Shown here one piece after another: positions 11,601 through 18,410 of a stretch of DNA of 64,000 bases. The stretch covers positions 48,275,083 through 48,339,082 of the forward strand of contig OV277857.1 of NCBI GenBank assembly GCA_922989275.2, given 5' to 3'. Position numbers and translations under genes: made by a program. This DNA is from Gari tellinella (taxonomy: Eukaryota; Mollusca; Bivalvia; Cardiida; Psammobiidae). The notes beneath the pieces are model-generated. The model did no database searches, had not been told where the DNA came from, and saw only the letters and a list, made by a program, of their open reading frames with translations. How positions within the stretch are numbered: the first letter of the stretch is position 1; each line of letters starts with the position of its first letter.

Positions 11601-12414
11601 GGCCATTCTTTATCAGACATAGCTCTAAATCCCCTTAAACTTATCACTTGTATCATATATTTGTTCTAAAACAATATTGCAAACATTTCATAAAGTTCAA
11701 TTGAACAAAATGCCTTTCAGACAGACTTGAGCTACTGCATTTGCAAAAATGAAAGTACAATCACCGCGCGTGTTTACAAAATTATCAATGTTAATCGTCG
11801 TGCAGGTGTGACCGAGCGTCGTCCCGTTTCCAGTTATTGTGTGACAGAGTTCCGCCCCTGTGTATCTGGAACCCTGAGAGGGTAGTTAAATCAGACAAGT
11901 TATACATGTTGCTATATGCAAAGATCCCAATTTTCAGTGATTTGACACAAATTTTCCAATTCCAGCCCTGGGTATGTGTCATATTCCCAAAGTGGTATAA
12001 AGCCATGCCTTTGCTTATAATAAGTTAATTATGTTCCTGGTTAGTCCCTCGATTTACTGTCACCTGGTTTGTCAATCTTACAATTCATTACCGTGTCAAC
12101 AAATTAGTATGTTACCCACTGTTTATATCATTTAACTTAAAACATTGAAGTGCAAATCCGAAACCCGGAAAAGTTAATTATAGTCGACCGTCCGAATTTT
12201 GTAATGCATCCGAAAACAGTAACACTTTTTACCGAATTGAAATGCATCCAAGAAATGAAGAGCACAATGAAATTTACAATCTTACCATTGCATTAGTAAT
12301 ACAGTTAGAACATGTATTACCTTATACATATCTTGATTATGTTTAAATCTCACAGAAATGTTGAAATTGGCTTTTCCATTTCATTTGTTTCGCAATTTGT
12401 TCTCCGTCCGCCAT
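2446..12414 (-). CDS. GPATCH2: GPATCH2-like G-patch protein gene, spliced, 3' part missing from window
   Basis: Four coding segments on the minus strand, 12414-12354, 7359-6594, 3787-3714 and 2660-2446, join in phase to about 372 residues. All three introns are GT-AG. Matches to vertebrate GPATCH2 run in order: MDDLVHDL (about residues 49-56), a basic RKRKGRRRRH block (about 87-96), SEASQSSLDE (104-113), DSDD, RRRKKYKSMAID (170-181), a Ser-rich acidic stretch (277-295), DDEQSDFF and PWWE. GPATCH2 proteins are nuclear; through a C-terminal G-patch they bind and stimulate the DEAH helicase DHX15, acting in RNA processing. No G-patch sequence was found in the window, so the C-terminal exons probably lie before position 1. 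The gene may equally be the single invertebrate ancestor of GPATCH2 and GPATCH2L. Identity is well supported; the first exon is less certain than the other three. Confidence 0.86.
2681..2760. mobile_element. hAT-like transposon end fragment
   Basis: GGGATGTCAAAAAATAGTCG is followed by alternating CGAATATTCG and CGGATA/CGGATCC motifs, which resembles one end of hAT-type elements. No second end was found. It starts about 20 bp intron-side of the GPATCH2 acceptor at 2661, and the likely branch-point CTAAT (2676-2680, minus strand) sits at the junction. Confidence 0.45.
2848..2919. repeat. Near-perfect 72 bp palindrome
   Basis: CTTAAAGCAAGATGAAAG is mirrored by CTTTCATCTTGCATTAAG around a centre near 2883. 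The arms meet in AGCTCC/GGAGCT. It is the core of the TTAA element family without its usual ends. Confidence 0.8.
2952..3201 (-). mobile_element. TTAA-type miniature element, inverted orientation
   Basis: TTAA at 2948-2951 precedes CCCTTTACC. The right end is TATGGGGTAAAGGG at about 3201, where the flanking TTAA is lost. The central palindrome (3085-3156) has arms meeting in GCGCC and GGCGC. Compared with the copy at 4448-4691 the internal order is reversed. Confidence 0.75.
3208..3372. mobile_element. Disrupted TTAA-family fragment
   Basis: Half-arms of the family palindrome are present (GCTAAAGCAAGATGAAG and CATTCTG...CTTTCAGCCTGCTTTAA), separated by about 100 bp that includes the family TTTATACAGTCAT segment. 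It looks rearranged or internally inverted. Confidence 0.5.
3384..3460 (-). repeat. Three 30 bp tandem copies of a GPATCH2 exon edge
   Basis: Copies start at 3384, 3414 and 3444, each close to CTTCATGGGTGAT, and match the plus-strand image of the exon edge at 3714-3733 (CTTCATGAGTGATGGAGTAC). Read on the minus strand they give YSITHE-like and YTITHEG-like peptides. The middle copy is followed by GTATATAAC, corresponding to the true donor GTAGGTAAC. They appear to be duplicated exon-end plus 5' splice-site fragments inside the following intron. Confidence 0.7.
3466..3682. repeat. 217 bp long palindrome, probable miniature transposon
   Basis: CACAGGTGTTAGACGCATGC at the left is mirrored by GTCTAACACCTGTG at the right. 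Arms of about 100 bp, including AATATAACACCTCC and CACAAATAAAGAGA, meet at a loop of under 10 bp near 3574. The arms differ by scattered mismatches. It separates the exon-edge copies (3384-3460) from the true exon at 3714. No target duplication was obvious. Confidence 0.85.
3714..3787 (-). CDS. GPATCH2: GPATCH2 short Ser-rich exon
   Basis: This 74 bp exon follows a TTTGTTTCTGTAG acceptor and ends at GTAGGT. Its first base completes the Gln codon begun in the preceding exon. The 24 full codons begin EGSSSTISSSTESVSG and end SITHE; the final G begins the Ala codon completed by the next exon. It corresponds to the acidic Ser-rich stretch that precedes the DDEQSD motif in vertebrate GPATCH2. Pieces resembling its 3' edge, one with a donor-like sequence, recur at 3384-3460. 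A TTAA element begins only about 45 bp upstream of its acceptor. Confidence 0.85.
3835..4060 (-). mobile_element. TTAA miniature element, CTCATT subtype
   Basis: TTAA at 3831-3834 and 4061-4064 flank CTCATTCACCCC...GGTTGAATGTG. The interior holds a near-perfect palindrome (about 3917-3978) centred on GGCTCCTTAAGGAGCC and bounded by CTGATCAG motifs. It is related, in opposite orientation, to 10453-10694, sharing the CCCCTGAAACTT segment. Confidence 0.75.
4067..4334. other. No feature recognised (GPATCH2 intron 2)
   Basis: AT-rich intron sequence without exon-like signals or an intact element. Confidence 0.5.
4335..4447 (+). mobile_element. Half copy of TTAA-type element
   Basis: CCTTTACCCC, GTTTCTAG and an imperfect palindrome with arms GAAAGTGAAGCAG and CTTCACTTTTACCTGC are present. 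The 3' half is missing and the fragment runs directly into the TTAA of the next element. Confidence 0.6.
4448..4691 (+). mobile_element. Complete TTAA-type miniature element
   Basis: TTAA at 4444-4447 and 4692-4695 bracket 244 bp that starts CCTATTACCCCATAG and ends TTATGGGGTAATGAG. The central palindrome (4493-4564) has arms meeting in GCGCC/GGCGC. Beyond it is the family-specific tail TGTATAAAGTGGAACTATTT. This is the clearest whole copy in the left half. Confidence 0.8.
4792..4997. mobile_element. TTAA miniature element, CCCTTAGCCTGCCA subtype
   Basis: TTAA at 4788-4791 and 4998-5001 bracket 206 bp with ends CCCTTAGCCTGCCA and TTGGCGGGCTAAGGG. The centre (about 4827-4892) is a palindrome containing GGATCCGGATGAGACGCCGA and CTCATCCGGATCC. 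The sequence CCCTTTACTGCATAG follows the right TTAA directly, so another element start shares that TTAA. Confidence 0.8.
5002..5880. other. GPATCH2 intron 2 with decayed hairpin elements
   Basis: No exon was recognised. Two degraded family hairpins are visible: 5513-5572 (GGGAGTATGACAGAATGGGC mirrored by GCATTCTGTTTAACTCCC) and 5810-5858 (GGGATAAAGCAGAATGAGCC mirrored by GGAGCATTCTGCTTTAGC). The rest is unremarkable AT-rich sequence. Confidence 0.55.
5900..6055 (+). mobile_element. LINE-like 3' tail
   Basis: AAAATAAAATTTATTTGATT at 6026-6045 follows a stem-like AGTCGG...CCGACT. This resembles the 3' untranslated end of non-LTR retrotransposons. No coding remnant was seen upstream. Confidence 0.4.
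6237..6496 (+). mobile_element. TTAA-type miniature element
   Basis: TTAA at 6233-6236 precedes a CCCG start, then the family CCATTACCCCATA. The right end is TATGGGTTAATAGG followed by a mutated TTTA. The central palindrome (6289-6360) has well-preserved outer arms, with the centre CGCCTTAAGATGC slightly mismatched. Confidence 0.75.
6594..7359 (-). CDS. GPATCH2: GPATCH2 main N-terminal coding exon
   Basis: This 766 bp exon is bounded by a TTTTCACAG acceptor at 7360 and a GTAAGT donor at 6593-6588. It gives residues 22-275 plus two bases of the next codon. An internal Met lies at 7339; the frame is open back to the acceptor, so the start may be upstream. It carries the family landmarks MDDLVHDLSMALE, a strongly basic likely nuclear-localisation block, a Ser/Asp-rich SSLDEVIKDY segment, SDSDD, and a second basic block RRRKKYK before SMAID. 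Most of the rest is low-complexity and probably disordered, as usual for this family. Reading past the donor adds only a Gln and a TAA stop, so an unspliced reading ends at about 6590. Confidence 0.9.
7370..7697 (+). mobile_element. 5'-truncated LINE 3' end
   Basis: A plus-strand frame ending at TAA 7498-7500 reads FFPRTIRYWNNLP...SSPSVDAFRVGL, the typical C-terminus of the ORF2 protein of CR1/Jockey-type non-LTR retrotransposons. About 190 bp of 3' UTR follow, ending in a TGATGATGTTGATG microsatellite-like tail. It is antisense to GPATCH2 and begins about 10 bp beyond the acceptor of the 6594-7359 exon, so it contributes intron sequence right at the splice site. Confidence 0.75.
7721..7960 (-). 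repeat. Left arm of a distant inverted pair, with nested insert
   Basis: CAGGGTTCCAGATA and, after an insert, CACAGGGGCGGAACTCTGTC then GGGACGACGCTCAGTCACGC form a sequence found inverted at 11793-11875. The insert (about 7735-7883) has inverted ends AGATAAGGGGAGTA and TACTCCCCCTTATCT and looks like a small miniature element that landed inside the arm. The two arms are about 3.8 kb apart within GPATCH2 intron 1. Confidence 0.65.
7980..8530. other. No feature recognised (GPATCH2 intron 1)
   Basis: AT-rich intronic sequence. No exon, RNA gene or intact element was recognised. Confidence 0.5.
8531..8860 (+). mobile_element. GCTCACCTG-type element, copy 2, left end only
   Basis: AACAAAGGCCCCTATGGCCC then TGTTCACCTGG resembles the left end of the family at 90. 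The following core contains the TCTAGAGTGTTAAC box and GACCTAGTGACCTAG motifs shared with 10311-11290. The right end, near GTCAACGTCTACGTCC, is decayed and uncertain. Confidence 0.5.
8861..10310. other. Degenerate repeat DNA in GPATCH2 intron 1
   Basis: Between about 9170 and 9650 there are diffuse repeats of TTTGACCTCTAAATGACATT- and GACATGACCAAACT-like motifs at roughly 130-150 bp spacing. The rest shows nothing recognisable. Confidence 0.45.
10311..11290 (+). repeat. Tandem ~145 bp repeat block interrupted by a TTAA element
   Basis: Units start near GGTTTTTCTATGATTTGATC at about 10311, 10710, 10848, 10994 and 11143. They share GACCTAGTTTTT, AACATTT..GCAAGTTTCATG and GAGATTTGTAGCCTCTAGAG. 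The first junction is split by the element at 10453-10694. The core resembles those of the 8531 and 62427 elements, so the block may be the body of another GCTCACCTG-type element that lost its ends. Confidence 0.7.
10453..10694 (+). mobile_element. TTAA miniature element inserted in a tandem repeat (clear target duplication)
   Basis: TTAA at 10449-10452 and 10695-10698 flank CTCATTGAGCCC...GGGGATAATGAG. Uninterrupted units elsewhere read GAGTGTTAACAA or GAGTGTTGACAAGG at the same place, so the insertion duplicated exactly TTAA. The interior palindrome (about 10513-10592) contains CTGATCAG and GAGCCC/GGGTCC arms, and a GACGCATATATGCGTC hairpin lies at 10468-10483. Confidence 0.85.
11291..11792. 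other. No feature recognised (GPATCH2 intron 1)
   Basis: AT-rich sequence with a T10 run near 11510. The box GTCGACATGCAGGCG at about 11343 is the inverse of part of the 7721-7960 arm. Otherwise nothing was identified. Confidence 0.45.
11793..11875 (+). repeat. Right arm of the distant inverted pair
   Basis: TCGTGCAGGTGTGACCGAGC, CGTCGTCCCGTTTCC and GACAGAGTTCCGCCCCTGTG then ATCTGGAACCCTG are the inverse of 7721-7960 without its insert. Together the pair could be the ends of a roughly 4.15 kb decayed DNA element or simply two opposed copies of one repeat. Confidence 0.65.
11876..12353. other. No feature recognised
   Basis: Intronic AT-rich sequence upstream of the first-exon donor. No exon or element was seen. 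Confidence 0.45.
12354..12414 (-). CDS. GPATCH2: GPATCH2 probable first coding exon
   Basis: The ATG at 12414 opens MADGEQIAKQMKWKSQFQHF, 20 codons plus one base, then a GTGAGA donor at 12353-12348. The leftover T joins the GT that begins the next exon to make a Cys codon, so the phase fits. If the donor were not used, the frame would stop three codons later. The MADGEQ-type start in a non-AT-rich context looks like a genuine first exon. The assignment rests on splice phase and the open frame, not on strong similarity, because the N-terminus of this family is poorly conserved. An alternative is translation from Met 7339 in the next exon, with this exon absent or untranslated. Confidence 0.55.
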
Positions 12415-13018
12415 TGCTGTTGTGTGTCGCAAAGGATAGAACCGAACGAAAAAGAAGGTGTGACACCACCAAATTGAGATGAAAATTGTTTGGTTGATCA
12501 TCATGTTAGGTAGACTAGTCAGACAACAGCAACAATGACATTTTTTACGTTGTTTGATTAGAAACCTACATATTTCATTTGTTTTTGTATAATCTGAACT
12601 TATTTCACCTTATAATAACATAATTTATAGATTTTGTAAGGTGTGATGACAAGAAACATATTTAGCTACATTTAACATAAAAGTACCTGAACAGGGCTGC
12701 CAACTCTCCCTAATAATATAATTGTTTAAATTAAATAAAGGTATGGATGAAATTTTTTAAAAATCTTATCAAAATCTCCTGAATGTATAGAAAGTGTTTT
12801 TATTTTGTGTGCATTGTTGTTAGAAGAGACTTGTGGTAGCCCTGTCGTACATATGTACAATACACAAGATATAGCATTAGCATAAAGAACAACATGTAAA
12901 TACATACTAAAGTCTTTTAATTCTAAATTGATAAATTAATTAAGGGTTTTCACTATAATCTAATTGTAATTAGCACATATGACAATTTGCACTATATTAC
13001 ATATATACACAAGTGGGG
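12415..13018. other. Presumed GPATCH2 upstream region; no defined promoter seen
   Basis: This lies directly upstream of the candidate start codon. The first 60 bp are less AT-rich; no TATA box at a convincing spacing was seen. Further out the sequence is AT-rich without recognisable genes. Confidence 0.35.
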
Positions 13019-13034
13019 ATGCGGGTGAGTGAGA

Positions 13035-13075
13035 AACCGACAGACAGACAGACATGCAGACATACAGACATAGGG
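13035..13075. repeat. CAGA/CATACAGA microsatellite
   Basis: ACCGACAGACAGACAGACAT grades into CAGACATACAGACATA, a simple repeat of about 40 bp. Confidence 0.8.
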
Positions 13076-13494
13076 GGGTGGGTTAAATACATGTAAATTG
13101 AACGGAAAAATGAAAGTACTAAGTATTGACTGTAATATAATAATAATGAAAAAGACAAACAATGCAGACCTTGAAATTAACGTGATATACAAGAAGATAC
13201 ACAAATGTCGGGAAATTAACAAACTATATTGATCGTAATATGGAGATTTTACCCAAGGTATAGATATAACATATATTTTATTTATTACAACTTTAATTAT
13301 GGAACAATCCTTCTCACTTTCTAGGCAATCGCAAATATAACCAAGATTACCTAATCGTTCGACAATTACACATAATCGTGACATTATATTGATGCAATAT
13401 GCAATGCAGATAAAACATGCAAATAGTAACGACGTTTCAAAAACCATTAGCCATGGGAACTAAAACTGTCAACCAGAGACCAACAGTGCAGACC

Positions 13495-13640
13495 GTGAAC
13501 ACATTCAAGATTCAAAGTGTCTTTATTCAGTAATGTAAACACACAGTGTTGTTTCATCAACACAATCATAATTATTATACAATCACAAACATATGCCAAG
13601 AGCATCATTACAATCTCTATTTATAATAAAAATGTACAAA
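13495..13640 (-). mobile_element. Possible retroelement 3' end
   Basis: On the minus strand an AATAAAGACACTTTGAATCT stretch (about 13509-13528) ends in a TTGAATCTTGAATG tail, which resembles a polyadenylated retroelement or transcript terminus. No coding remnant is attached. Confidence 0.3.
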
Positions 13641-14045
13641 TAATGCAGAAATCAATCAGAGGACTCTATTAGAAAATATTTTAAATTAAATTTGTTCATT
13701 TTATTCTACATCGATTTCTAATATTTTCCTCTTATTTTTATGACCTTCAACATAAAATCATCAAAGATCGGTAACAGGTGGTTAAAATTGTTCTTGAACA
13801 GCTCCATATGATCGGAATCTCTGTACTATTTCCTGAAGCATCTTTTCTCAATTTGAACAACTCAAATTATCTGCTATGTAACACTGAAAAAAGAATAAAA
13901 TAAAAACATGCATGCATTTATATTTTCTTTTATATTTAACTTCTTATGAGTAAGTAATTAATTACTCGGCATATCATATACTGTCAGTCACATTTTTTTC
14001 ATGGGCTCTTGAGAATAACAATTCTTTTTAGCCAAAATGTTGGAT
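13641..14045. other. No feature recognised
   Basis: AT-rich sequence without a supported gene or element. Confidence 0.45.
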
Positions 14046-14436
14046 CTTGATCTGGATCGAAACTATTAAATCTGCAGGCTAATTGCCATCACGCTCTAAT
14101 GGAATATAGGGCTAACATTGATAAAAAAATGTTTAAGAATTATTCATAAACATTTACATAGATCTACTTTTTTTTTTAAAATAACATCCTTTTTAAAAGA
14201 CAAATATTATGGTGATCATGATCTGGATCTGAACTATTATTTACGTTTTTTGCGACAATTGCCGACTCGTGTCGGTTATATAAAAAAAAAGTTTAATATT
14301 TATTTATAAACAATTACATGTCTATTTTTGAATTACATGATTTTTTAATAAAAATATTTATGTTATCAGGATCTGGATCTGAACTATTATTTCGGTATTT
14401 GCAACAATTGCCGGCTCGTGTCGGTTATATACAATC
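14046..14436 (+). repeat. Three-copy ~150-170 bp tandem repeat
   Basis: GATCTGGATCTGAACTATTA recurs near 14047 (variant), 14219 and 14368, each followed by an AATTGCC motif (GACTCGTGTCGG or GGCTCGTGTCGG in copies 2 and 3). Copies 2 and 3 are most alike. The small ORFs across it are by-products of the repeat. Confidence 0.7.
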
Positions 14437-14438
14437 TA

Positions 14439-15265
14439 CAGTCATGGGACATAATTATTGGCCACCTTACGATTTTTGGCATTTTTTCCACACATTTTTT
14501 ACATTACTGGTGATGTCACACAAGTGTCGAACAAAATATTACACAACAGTGTAGGGCAGTTTAAAAGTTAGGATGTTGACTTTTCAAATATAGATCTATT
14601 CTCTGCTAATCGGACCAGTACATCTGTTGCTAGGCAACTTTAGAATATAAATGAAAAAAGTCGACTCGTCCCATTAAACTGGTTGCCATGGTAACAAATG
14701 GGACAAATAACTAGAACTGAAGAACGCTTTTATTTCAAAACATATTCTCCCGCACATATAGTGCGCTTTCAAAAGGAAAATAAAGAAAGTTAAAGAAATT
14801 GTTTATGTTCAAGTTTACTGACATGCGATAAATGCTAAAATTAACATGGGAGTCTATGGGAAATCAAGTTTACCGATTAAATTTTAGAACTGTGTGACTA
14901 ACCATGAAGTTACAGAGCTTTAGAATGACAATTTCTTATTTTACTATTAATCGCATATGTAAGGTGTTCGTTAATCCGGTGTAGTTTTACATAATTTTTA
15001 TCTATTGTTACCATGGCAACCATATTATGTGAACATGGTTCAAATTTTGCACGTACATTCTAAAATTACCTAGCGACAAGAACCAAAGAACCACATGTTC
15101 AATTCGAGACTAGAAAACATTTTACGGTTCTTTGCTCAAACTCTTAAAATCAAACAGAACTACAATGCATGTTGTCTAGAGTTTTAATTCTAATAAACAG
15201 TTGAGAAATACTGATAAAAATAGCAACTTTTTCGCAGGGTGGCGAATAATTATGTCCACTGACTG
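14439..15265. mobile_element. Tc1/mariner-type non-autonomous element
   Basis: Inverted ends CAGTCATGGGACATAATTAT (left) and ATAATTATGTCCACTGACTG (right) bound 827 bp and are flanked by TA at 14437-14438 and 15266-15267. This matches the Tc1/mariner TA target rule and its CAGT-type ends. The interior has no transposase ORF and includes two inverted GTTACCATGGCAAC-like boxes near 14685 and 15010. Confidence 0.75.
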
Positions 15266-15319
15266 TACCATCAAATACATGCCGGTAATTTAAGAGGTGT
15301 GAACACCTAATTGCTATAT

Positions 15320-15480
15320 AAACATAAGGTCGGCCTTGTGACTATAGGTCTTCTATACAAATTAAGGTCGGCCTTAGGTAGGGTCGGCCTTGTGACTGTA
15401 AATCCTGTAAACTACCCCTACAGTAGATTTTTTGATGGGGTTTTTGGGTAATTCCGGGGTTTGTGGGGTTTTGGGTAATT
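15320..15480 (+). repeat. Short direct repeats
   Basis: AAGGTCGGCCTTGTGACT-type units occur near 15327 and 15383, with a partial unit near 15365. A TTTTGGGTAATTC unit occurs twice between 15441 and 15481. The origin is unknown. Confidence 0.6.
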
Positions 15481-15499
15481 CGTGCCACCGTATTTCATG

Positions 15500-16515
15500 T
15501 TCGTTTCTGGCCTGAAAATACGTTTCATGGAGCACTCTGCATCTGTATCTGTATCTGGTACGTTGTAGAACCCGATGTCGGTTTTTATACAACGGTGAGG
15601 GAGAGCGCCGATGACAAACTTATCGGCGATGGTTCCCCAGGGCGATCTTGAAGGCCCCTAGGGAAGTGGCGCATGCGATGTTTTCTGGCAGGTGGTTCCA
15701 GTGGATGACGGTGTCAATGAAGAAAGAGTTTTTGTATTGTTGTGTTCTGCTGTCTGGAATCTTTAGGGCCCTACTATTGTTGCAAATTTGCCTTTGTATA
15801 TAATGTTTGAGGCTAAACAATCTTCAAAGTTTTTTGCTGTGATTTTTCTTTTTGGTTTGGCAGGAATAACAAAATTTTGAGCTGGCAGTGCCGCACCAGC
15901 CCCTCAACCACCCTATACATCAATATTAATCGCAAGCTGAGCCGTCTGTCTTCTAGCGTCTCTAGCTCGAGCTCTTGTCTCATGCGTACGTGTTATTGAT
16001 CCCGTCTCTCTGCTTCTGTAATCTTTCTTAATAAATCTTATTGAACGATGTTGTATTCTTTCTAGATTGTCAATATCTCCTTTTAAGTATGGGTTCCAAA
16101 TTGTTGCCCCGTATTCCATAATAGATCTAACCAATGAAGTGTATGCTATCTTGCGGCAGTTTTCGGGGACATTTCTTAAATTTCTTCTTAGAAAGCCGAG
16201 AGTGGAGTTTGCCTTTTTGCATGTTAAGTTGATGTGTTTATTCCATTTGAGATCGTTTGATATTTGGAGGCCTAAATACGGGTTTTCTTCTACTTCTTGC
16301 AATATGTGTTGATTAAGTTGATAGAATCTAGAGGAACGTTTGTTAATTGACAGGATGTAACATTTTTTTGCGTTGAACTTCATGCCCCAGTTCTTTGCCC
16401 AAATTTCGAGGTTATTGAGGTCTGTTTGTAGTTGTTGGTGGTCTTTTGCTGATTTTATGGTTCTGTAGAGCAGACAATCATCAGCGAAGAGTCGAACTGA
16501 AGATTTCACGCTTCT
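15500..16515 (-). pseudogene. Decayed 5'-truncated LINE with reverse-transcriptase fragment
   Basis: The minus-strand frame from 16509 to about 15913 has the RT catalytic box FADD (VRLFADDCLLYR) followed by WGMKFNAKKC, YLGLQIS, LGFLRRNL and YTSLVRSIMEYGATIWNP, as in CR1/Jockey-class non-LTR retrotransposons. The C-terminal part continues to about 15620 in other frames (VVEGLV, then PALPAQNF, then SRTQQYKNSFF and WNHLP), so at least two frameshifts break it. The N-terminal endonuclease and early RT domain are absent. The 3' end carries an imperfect AGATAC repeat near 15545-15560. It cannot be active. Confidence 0.85.
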
Positions 16516-16529
16516 TTCTACACAGCTTT

Positions 16530-17073
16530 TAGATGTGTGCTTAAGGGAAGGGGGCGACTCATGTATGACTCTTTCTAAAAGAAATAGAGTTAGCTCCCTT
16601 TACCTGTCTTTGTCTCGTATTATATGCAAACCTATGCATGTGATATCTATTGGCACATATCTATGTAAATCTTACTATACGTTAATGAAGAACATTAACA
16701 TTCCTTCATGTTATACACTTTTTTCTAAATTGTATCTTTTGAGATGATAATTAATGGGTATAAGTGCAATTTGTCAGTTGTGCAGCCAGACCGGTGCCAA
16801 GCGAAAAGGAAGGCGATATTTCCAGCCGTGTCAAACTGTTAAAGCAGCCTAGGCCTGATGCAGGGCAAAATTGGCGCAGATGGCTAAGGCGTCTTCTGCA
16901 CTATATATTTGCACTATCTTTAAGCACACCTATTGCTAAAAATCAACGTGTCTCTTTTGGTGGTCGCTTAGCTCAAGGAAACCCGAATATACAGAAGACC
17001 GTCTTCTGTATATTTCCTTGGGTATATGTTATACATAGTTGAATACTATAAACAGAGTTTAGTGAGGATGTTG
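16530..17073. other. No gene recognised; one hairpin
   Basis: The only structure seen is an inverted repeat at 16974-17020 (CAAGGAAA...ATATACAGAAGAC mirrored by GTCTTCTGTATATTTCCTTG). The frame at 16764-17042 has no recognisable domain. Confidence 0.5.
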
Positions 17074-17078
17074 ACATA

Positions 17079-17387
17079 CAGTAAAACCTCTCTATTACGA
17101 GCATGACAAAAAAAAATCAGAAAACTCCTTCAGGAGCTGCTTTAAGTGACCATCTTGAAATATACTGGGAACACCTAGGACTTACTAGAATGTGAGAATT
17201 CTTCTAAGTGTAGAAATAATTAGAGGCATAAAAAGTATATTTATGGAGTACATGTAATGTCTTAATTAAGAAACATTCATAGGGCCTAAAACGATATAGC
17301 CACTCAACTGAAATTTCACATGTGTATAAATATGAACTTGAAAGTGTAACGACTCATAATACATGTACAGTAAAACCTCTCTATTGT
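17079..17387 (+). mobile_element. Two pogo-like terminal motifs and a TTAA-element remnant beside the satellite
   Basis: CAGTAAAACCTCTCTATT occurs at 17079-17096 and 17368-17385, each preceded by TA, and resembles pogo/Tigger-type transposon ends. Between them lies a half TTAA-family element (about 17122-17250: GGAGCTGCTTTAAGTGACC, then CTTCTAAGTGTAGAAATAAT and TATTTATGGAGTA). The satellite begins immediately after the second motif. Confidence 0.55.
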
Positions 17388-18410
17388 GACTCGTGTAACT
17401 GTAACAGACAGCTTAAGGCTAAGTGGCTCGTGCAACTGTAACAGACAGCTTAAGGCTAAGTGGCTCGTGCAACTGTAACAGACAGCTTAAGGCTAAGTGG
17501 CTCGTGCAACTGTAACATACAGCTTAAGGCTAGCAATTGGCTCAGGTAACTGAAATAGACAGCTTAAGACTATCAACTGGCTCATGTAACTGAAACAGAT
17601 AGCTTAAGTCTAAGTGGCTCGTGCAACTGAAACAGATAGCTTAAGGCTACCAACAGGCTCATGCAACTAAAACAGATAGCTGAAGGCTATCAACTGGCTC
17701 ATGCAACTGAAACAGAAAGCTTAAGGCTAAGTGGCTCGTGCAACTGTTACAGACATCTTAAGGCTACCAACTGGCTCATGCAACTGAAACAGATAGCTTA
17801 ACGCTAGCAACTAGATCATGTAACTGAAATAGATAGCTTAAGGCTAAGTGGCTCGTGTAACTGTAACAGACAGCTTAAGGCTAAGTGGCTCGTGTAACTG
17901 TAACAGACAGCTTAAGGCTAAGTGGCTCGTGCAACTGTAACAGACAGCTTAAGGCTAGAAATTGGCTCATGTAACTGAAATAGACAGCTTTGGACTATCA
18001 ACTGGCTAATGCTACTGAAACATACAACTTAAGGCTAAGTGGCTCGTGCAACGCAGACAGCTTAAGGCTAGCAATTGGCTCATGTAACTGAAACAGACAG
18101 CTTAAGTCTAAAGGGCTCGTGCAACTGTAAAAGACAGCTTAAGTCTAAGTGGCTCGTGATAGCTTAAGGCTACCAACAGGCTCATGCAACTACAACAGAT
18201 AGCTGAAGGCCATCAACTGGCTCATGCAACTGAAACAGATAGCTTAAGGCTAAGTGGCTCGTGCAACTGTAACAGACAGCTTAAGGCTATCAACTGGCTC
18301 ATGCAACTAAAACAGATAGCTTAACGCTAGCAAATAGATCATGTAAATGAAATAGATAGCTTAAGGCTAAGTGGCTCGTGTAACTGTAACAGACAGCTTA
18401 AGGCTAAGTG

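Noticed and set aside
12992..13447. 151-codon minus-strand ORF as a membrane protein gene
   Set aside because: Hydrophobic composition follows from AT-rich DNA; it runs into the CAGA microsatellite and shows no domain, splice context or conserved motif that I recognise.
15913..16509. Functional reverse transcriptase gene
   Set aside because: It is 5'-truncated, with frameshifts before its C-terminal part, and is a dead LINE fragment.
16764..17042. 92-codon plus-strand ORF as a gene
   Set aside because: No recognisable domain, and its end overlaps the hairpin at 16974-17020.
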